Assembly: GCA_903874585.1 (NCBI GenBank)
Contig: CAIQSY010000026.1
Location: 1-27,780, forward strand
DNA length: 27,780 nt
DNA from: an uncultured Chlorobiaceae bacterium
GTDB taxonomy: Bacteria; Bacteroidota; Chlorobiia; Chlorobiales; Chlorobiaceae
Direction: 5' to 3'
Below the pieces are notes generated by a model, which did not search any database, was not told where the DNA came from, and saw nothing but the letters and a program-made list of their open reading frames with translations. This document shows, one piece after another, positions 23,067 through 27,780 of the stretch; within the stretch, counting starts at the first letter, position 1, and every line of letters begins with the position of its first letter. Both the position numbers and the translations under genes were made by a program.

Positions 23067-25079
23067 ATGAATAATTCATTCCAGCACGCACTCCCCAAGT
23101 TTTACCATCAGTCGTTTGACGGTCGTCAACGGGTTATCATTGAAAATGTTTCGCCTGAACTTGATGGGGGCAAGTATCCTGCAAAAGGAGTTGAGGGCGG
23201 GCGCGTGGTTGTTGAGGCGGATATTTTTGTGGACGGTGCCGATACGCTTGCTGCCGAGGTGTGCTGCCGAGTTACCGGCACAACGGCGTGGGAGTGTTCG
23301 GCAATGACGCCAACGGAAAATGACCGCTGGCAGGGTTCGTTTACGGTAGGGTTGCCCGGCGAGTATGAGTACACCATAACAGCTCGGGTTGACCACTTTC
23401 TGACGTGGAAAAAAGGGCTGGTGAAAAAGATTGCTGCCGAGCAGAATGTGTTGCTCGATTTGCAGATTGGCGCATTGCTTGTTGAGAAGGCTGAAGAGCG
23501 GGCAGATAAAGCTGATGCCAAGCTGTTGAAAAGCTTTGTAACCAAGCTGCGTGGAAAAAAGGTTGAAGCTGCATCAGCGGCAGCGCTTGATGAGCAGCTC
23601 AGTGCGCTTATGGAGCGCAACCCCGACAGAACGTGCCAGACAACATACGACAAAGTGCTCCGCCTGATGGTTGAGCAAAAAAAGGCTGGTTGCAGTGCGT
23701 GGTATGAGTTTTTCCCTCGTTCGTGGTCTGAAGTGCCGGGTAAACATGGCACGTTTAACGATTGCCGCCGCATGTTACCGATGATTGCCGGTATGGGCTT
23801 TGATGTTATCTATTTTCCGCCAATTCATCCAATCGGCTATACCAAACGAAAAGGCAAGAACAATGCGCTTGTGGCAAACCCGGGCGAACCCGGAAGCTGC
23901 TGGGCAATTGGCAACAGTGATGGCGGACACAAAGCGGTACATCCTGAACTTGGCACCATTGATGATTTTACGGCATTTGTTGCCGATGCGGAGGAGCGAG
24001 GGATTTCGGTAGCGCTGGATATTGCGTTCCAGTGTTCGCCCGACCACCCTTATGTGCAGGAGCATCCGACGTGGTTTACCTGGCGCCCTGATGGAACCGT
24101 GCAGTTTGCCGAAAATCCACCTAAACGTTACGAAGATATTCTTCCGATTAACTTTGAATCGGAGGATTGGCAGAATCTATGGGTTGAGCTGAGAAGCATT
24201 TTCTTGTTCTGGATCAGCAAGGGCGTTAAAATTTTTCGTGTTGATAATCCTCACACCAAGGCATTTCCATTCTGGGAGTGGGCAATTGCTTCGATAAGAG
24301 AAGAGCATCCCGATACCGTTTTTCTTGCTGAAGCGTTCACCCGTCCGAAGCTGATGGCACGACTTGCCAAGATTGGCTACAGCCAGTCGTACAGCTATTT
24401 TACATGGCGTAACACCAAGCATGAGCTGCAAGAGTACGTTACCGAATTGACCACGTCACCACTAAAACATTTTATGCGGGCGAATTTCTGGCCAAACACA
24501 CCCGACATTCTCCACGAAGAGTTTCAGCGAGGTGAGCGGGAGAAATTCATCATCCGCCTTGTGCTTGCCTCCACGCTTTCGGCAAATTACGGCATGTACG
24601 GACCTGCTTACGAATTGTGCGAACATCTCCCAGTGGCAGAGGGAAAAGAGGAGTACCTCGATTCCGAGAAGTATGAAATCAGAACGTGGGACCTCGACCG
24701 ACCCGGCAACATCCGCGCGGAGATTACCCGTATTAACCGCATCAGAAAAGAGAGTGCTGCATTGCAGCAGAACAACAACATCACGTTTGTGCACATTGAA
24801 GCCTCGCCAGGCAATGAGCATGATAAGCTGATGGCGTACGTTAAAACATCGGATGATGGCAGTAATATTATTCTCACCGTTGTTAATCTCGACCCTGTGG
24901 CAACACATCGCGGGTGGTTACGATTCCCGCTTGAGCAGTTTGGTCTTTCGCATCTGCACCCATTCAAGGTTGAGGATTTGCTCAACGGTAATCAGTATCA
25001 CTGGAATGGCGAATGGAACTTTGTGGAGGTGAATCCTCGCGCTATGCCAGCACATATTTTTAGAGTGACACTTAGCTAA
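23067..25079 (+). CDS. glgE: alpha-1,4-glucan:maltose-1-phosphate maltosyltransferase
   Basis: Adds maltosyl units from maltose-1-phosphate to alpha-1,4-glucan. 670 residues from ATG 23067; an upstream TTG at 23025 adds 14 unsupported residues. The N-terminal domain (DUF3416-type, about 20-125) includes IENVSPELDGGKYPAKG. The GH13_3 catalytic barrel follows with YEFFPRSW (212-219), YFPPIHPIG (249-257), nucleophile Asp393 in FRVDNPHTK, general acid Glu422 in FLAEAFTRP, and a C-terminal beta domain. Asp393 and Glu422 fall almost exactly where Streptomyces GlgE has Asp394 and Glu423. The downstream TreS-maltokinase gene makes its substrate, so both probably form one operon. Confidence 0.96.
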   Translation: MNNSFQHALPKFYHQSFDGRQRVIIENVSPELDGGKYPAKGVEGGRVVVEADIFVDGADTLAAEVCCRVTGTTAWECSAMTPTENDRWQGSFTVGLPGEYEYTITARVDHFLTWKKGLVKKIAAEQNVLLDLQIGALLVEKAEERADKADAKLLKSFVTKLRGKKVEAASAAALDEQLSALMERNPDRTCQTTYDKVLRLMVEQKKAGCSAWYEFFPRSWSEVPGKHGTFNDCRRMLPMIAGMGFDVIYFPPIHPIGYTKRKGKNNALVANPGEPGSCWAIGNSDGGHKAVHPELGTIDDFTAFVADAEERGISVALDIAFQCSPDHPYVQEHPTWFTWRPDGTVQFAENPPKRYEDILPINFESEDWQNLWVELRSIFLFWISKGVKIFRVDNPHTKAFPFWEWAIASIREEHPDTVFLAEAFTRPKLMARLAKIGYSQSYSYFTWRNTKHELQEYVTELTTSPLKHFMRANFWPNTPDILHEEFQRGEREKFIIRLVLASTLSANYGMYGPAYELCEHLPVAEGKEEYLDSEKYEIRTWDLDRPGNIRAEITRINRIRKESAALQQNNNITFVHIEASPGNEHDKLMAYVKTSDDGSNIILTVVNLDPVATHRGWLRFPLEQFGLSHLHPFKVEDLLNGNQYHWNGEWNFVEVNPRAMPAHIFRVTLS

Positions 25080-25080
25080 T

Positions 25081-25103
25081 CGCCGCCTTGCACGGCGGTT
25101 TTC
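25081..25103 (+). terminator. GC-rich hairpin between glgE and treS
   Basis: CCGCC (25083-25087) pairs with GGCGG (25094-25098) across a six-base loop, followed directly by TTTTC. It begins one base after the glgE stop. The U-run is short, so partial termination or a processing/stability role is as likely as full termination; treS follows 91 bases after glgE. Confidence 0.4.
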
Positions 25104-25170
25104 ATGAAGCCTCGATAACAAAAACAACAAGTAACAAGCATCTCTTTTTTAAGACCTTAACGCACAAAAA

Positions 25171-27780
25171 ATGTATCAACCCGAACCGCTCTGGTACAAA
25201 GACGCTATTATTTATGAAGCGCATGTCAAAACGTTTTATGACAGCAACAACGATGGTGTAGGCGATTTTCAGGGATTGCGCCAGAAACTTGGCTACTTGC
25301 AGAGCCTTGGTATTACGGCAATCTGGATTCTCCCTTTTTATCCTTCGCCACTGCGCGATGATGGATATGACATTGCTGATTATATGAGCGTGAATCCTGA
25401 TTATGGAACGCTGGAGGATTTCAAACAATTTCTTGATGAGGCGCACAGTCTTGGGTTGAAAGTGATTACTGAGCTGGTAGTAAACCATACCTCCGACCAG
25501 CACGCATGGTTCCAGAGCGCCCGAAAAGCACCAGCAGGTTCACCAGAGCGAAACTTCTATGTTTGGAGTGATGACCCCAACAAATACTCGGAAACACGTA
25601 TTATTTTTCAGGATTTCGAGGCTTCCAACTGGACATATGATGCGGTTGCCGGTCAATATTACTGGCACCGCTTTTACCACCATCAGCCTGATCTTAACTT
25701 TGAAAATCCAGCGGTGCATGAGGCTTTGCGCAATGTGCTCGATTTCTGGCTCGGTATGGGCGTTGACGGGCTGAGGCTTGATGCTGTGCCGTATCTTTAT
25801 GAGGAGGAGAATTCGAACTGCGAAAATCTTCCCCAGACGTATGAATATCTTCGGAAATTGCGTGCTTATGTTGACGCGAATTATCCCAACCGCATGCTGC
25901 TCGCTGAGGCGAACCAGTGGCCTGAGGATTCAGCAGCGTACTTTGGTACGGGCGATTTGTGCCACATGAACTTCCACTTTCCACTGATGCCGCGCATGTA
26001 TATGGCGCTGGCAACTGAGGATAGATTCCCGATTCTTGATATTCTTGAGCAGACGCCTGAAATTCCTGAAGCGTGCCAGTGGGCATCGTTCCTGCGCAAC
26101 CATGATGAGCTGACGCTTGAGATGGTAACGGATGAGGAGCGCGATTATATGCGGCGCATCTATGCCAACGACCCCAAAGCGCGCATCAACCTCGGTATTC
26201 GCCGCCGCCTTGCTCCGCTGATGTCGAACGATCGCCGCAAGATTGAGCTGATGAACATTATGCTGCTGTCGCTGCCCGGCACGCCGGTGCTCTACTATGG
26301 CGACGAGATTGGTATGGGCGATAACTTCTACCTTGGCGACCGCGATGGCGTAAGAACACCGATGCAGTGGAATGCCGACCGTAACGCTGGCTTTTCGCGC
26401 GCTAATCCGCAGCGGCTCCAGTTGCCGGTGATTATAGACCCGGAATACCACTACGAAGCGATAAACGTTGAAGTGCAGGAGAGCAACGTTAATTCGCTGC
26501 TCTGGTGGATGCGCCACACCATTGCAACCGCTCACCGCTATAAATCGCTCAGCCGTGGAACGATTGAGTTCCTTGAAATCAACAATTCCAAAGTCCTTGC
26601 CTTTATTCGCGAGTTTGAGGGCGAAACGATTCTCTCGATTATCAATCTCTCCAAAAATGCTCAGGCGGTAACGATTGATCTTTCACGCTTTGATGGCTTT
26701 ATCCCTGAAGAGGTGTTCAGCTTGAACCGCTTCCCGAAAATCAGGAAAACGCCATACATGGTTGCGCTTGGCGCTTATGGCTACTTCTGGTTGAAGATGG
26801 TAAAGGAGGCTGAAGAGGTGAACAGAGGCACCATGCTTGAAAAACCGTTTACTTCAGTTTCACGCTGGCCAAGCCTCTTTACCGGCAAAAGCAGAGAGTT
26901 GCTTGAAACGGAGATTCTGCCAAACTACTACACTGCCAGTCGCTGGTTTGGCGGCAAAGCACGCACCATGATGCGCATTGCGATTATCGACACCATTCCG
27001 GTTGCGGGAATGCCAAAGGCAAAACTGCTGATAACCGAAGTACGCTACTCAAGCGGCGAGCACGATATTTATCAGCTTCCAGTCGTCTTTGTGCCAATTT
27101 CAGCGGTCAATGCGTCGGATGATAATTTCTGCAAAAAAGTTATTGCACGTGCAATTGTTGGTGATGAAGAGGGTTATCTGTGCGATGCAACCTTCGATAA
27201 TGAGTTCCTGAACCATCTCTATCAGCTTGTGACGGGTAAAGAGAAATGGCAAGGCAAAGCTGGTGTTATTGCTGGTTTCCCATCAGAAAAATTCCAGCCA
27301 ATCAGTGCAAAATTTGCTGGTGTTGAGCCAGAACCGTTCTTGATGGGTGTTGAACAATCGAACACCTCGATCAGGTTCCATAACGATCTCTGCCTGAAAC
27401 TCTATCGCCGTATTGCAACTGGTGTTTCACCAGAGGTGGAGATGTGCGGTGCTTTGAGTGACCACACCTCATTCAAAAACCTGCCCATGTACCTCGGTTC
27501 GGTGAACTATGACCAGAGCAGAACCAGTCGTTACTCGCTTGGCATTCTTCAGAATTTTGTGAAGAATGAAGGTGACGCATGGCAGCTTTCGCTCAAGCAG
27601 GCAAAACATTATTACGATAACATTTTAAGCAAAGTGCACACTGGTTTGACGTTGCCACCGCTACCCGCATTGAGTGGTGAACCGGTGCAGCTTCCGGAAA
27701 TTATGCAGGAACTTGTCGGTGGCATTAATCTCGGCATGATTGAAAAACTCGCAGACCGTACCGCCGAAATGCACCTTGCG
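25171..27780 (+). CDS. treS: trehalose synthase-maltokinase fusion, partial (3' end off window)
   Basis: Open for 870 codons to the window edge. Residues 1-550 are a GH13 trehalose synthase that interconverts trehalose and maltose: opening WYKDAIIYEAHVKTFYDSNNDGVGDF, nucleophile Asp204 (GLRLDAV), acid Glu246 (LLAEANQ), third carboxylate Asp312 (FLRNHDE). From about 560 a maltokinase (Mak/Pep2) region starts, with its N-terminal cap LPNYYTASRWFGGKARTM. The kinase catalytic loop would lie beyond the window. Fused TreS-Mak enzymes are about 1,100 residues. Together with glgE this turns trehalose into maltose-1-phosphate and then glucan. A branching enzyme gene (glgB) may follow outside the window. 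There is no strong ribosome binding site at ATG 25171. Confidence 0.94.
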   Translation, partial: MYQPEPLWYKDAIIYEAHVKTFYDSNNDGVGDFQGLRQKLGYLQSLGITAIWILPFYPSPLRDDGYDIADYMSVNPDYGTLEDFKQFLDEAHSLGLKVITELVVNHTSDQHAWFQSARKAPAGSPERNFYVWSDDPNKYSETRIIFQDFEASNWTYDAVAGQYYWHRFYHHQPDLNFENPAVHEALRNVLDFWLGMGVDGLRLDAVPYLYEEENSNCENLPQTYEYLRKLRAYVDANYPNRMLLAEANQWPEDSAAYFGTGDLCHMNFHFPLMPRMYMALATEDRFPILDILEQTPEIPEACQWASFLRNHDELTLEMVTDEERDYMRRIYANDPKARINLGIRRRLAPLMSNDRRKIELMNIMLLSLPGTPVLYYGDEIGMGDNFYLGDRDGVRTPMQWNADRNAGFSRANPQRLQLPVIIDPEYHYEAINVEVQESNVNSLLWWMRHTIATAHRYKSLSRGTIEFLEINNSKVLAFIREFEGETILSIINLSKNAQAVTIDLSRFDGFIPEEVFSLNRFPKIRKTPYMVALGAYGYFWLKMVKEAEEVNRGTMLEKPFTSVSRWPSLFTGKSRELLETEILPNYYTASRWFGGKARTMMRIAIIDTIPVAGMPKAKLLITEVRYSSGEHDIYQLPVVFVPISAVNASDDNFCKKVIARAIVGDEEGYLCDATFDNEFLNHLYQLVTGKEKWQGKAGVIAGFPSEKFQPISAKFAGVEPEPFLMGVEQSNTSIRFHNDLCLKLYRRIATGVSPEVEMCGALSDHTSFKNLPMYLGSVNYDQSRTSRYSLGILQNFVKNEGDAWQLSLKQAKHYYDNILSKVHTGLTLPPLPALSGEPVQLPEIMQELVGGINLGMIEKLADRTAEMHLA

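Noticed and set aside
1..27780. CRISPR arrays, tRNA/rRNA genes, insertion sequences, phage genes
   Set aside because: No regularly spaced repeats, cloverleaf-like sequence, transposase or integrase motif was seen on either strand by eye.

Overview
The window looks like ordinary chromosomal DNA from a green sulfur bacterium (Chlorobiaceae/Chlorobi), of the moderate-GC Chlorobium type. This is an inference from gene content and protein flavour: GlgE with a TreS-maltokinase fusion, split MoxR/DUF58/BatD genes, a class V aminotransferase beside carA, a B12-type radical SAM protein and a lipoprotein cytochrome c. No photosynthesis marker, rRNA, tRNA, insertion sequence, phage gene or CRISPR array was seen. 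Coding density is high; no gene-free stretch exceeds 300 bases.

Layout. (1) 1-2976, minus strand: recQ, then the start of a Wza-like polysaccharide export gene that runs off the left edge. (2) 3083-7462, plus strand: a leucine-rich leader peptide and a 13-bp terminator hairpin (a classical attenuator), then leuA and znuA-znuC-znuB in one tight co-directional block. (3) 7463-8793: a tiny Pmp3/YqaE membrane protein whose short reading frame is easily missed, an orphan lysine-rich ORF, and a stand-alone RsbRD-N-like sensor domain. (4) 8828-17584, all minus strand: tsaD, yajC, carA, a class V aminotransferase, a BatC-like TPR protein, a B12-binding radical SAM protein, a lipoprotein cytochrome c, proC and batD. 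Several of these overlap or nearly touch. (5) 17616-20820, plus strand: a small two-helix membrane protein, MoxR, DUF58 and a short BatD-like protein. (6) 20828-22786, minus strand: prfB, with its programmed +1 frameshift clearly visible, translationally coupled to a metallophosphoesterase. (7) 23067 to the right edge, plus strand: glgE and a treS-maltokinase fusion.

How they work together. leuA is probably controlled by ribosome-mediated attenuation in response to charged leucyl-tRNA, and the zinc importer behind it could share that transcript. MoxR, DUF58, BatD and TPR proteins belong to the Bat/aerotolerance type of chaperone-like envelope complex, but here they lie in two separate blocks and no von Willebrand BatA/BatB gene is in view. 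TreS-Mak and GlgE together form the trehalose to maltose to maltose-1-phosphate to alpha-glucan route. The most interesting regulatory structures are the leu leader attenuator (3144-3320), the prfB frameshift (22714-22729) and a 19-bp inverted repeat spanning the end of batD (8812-8878).
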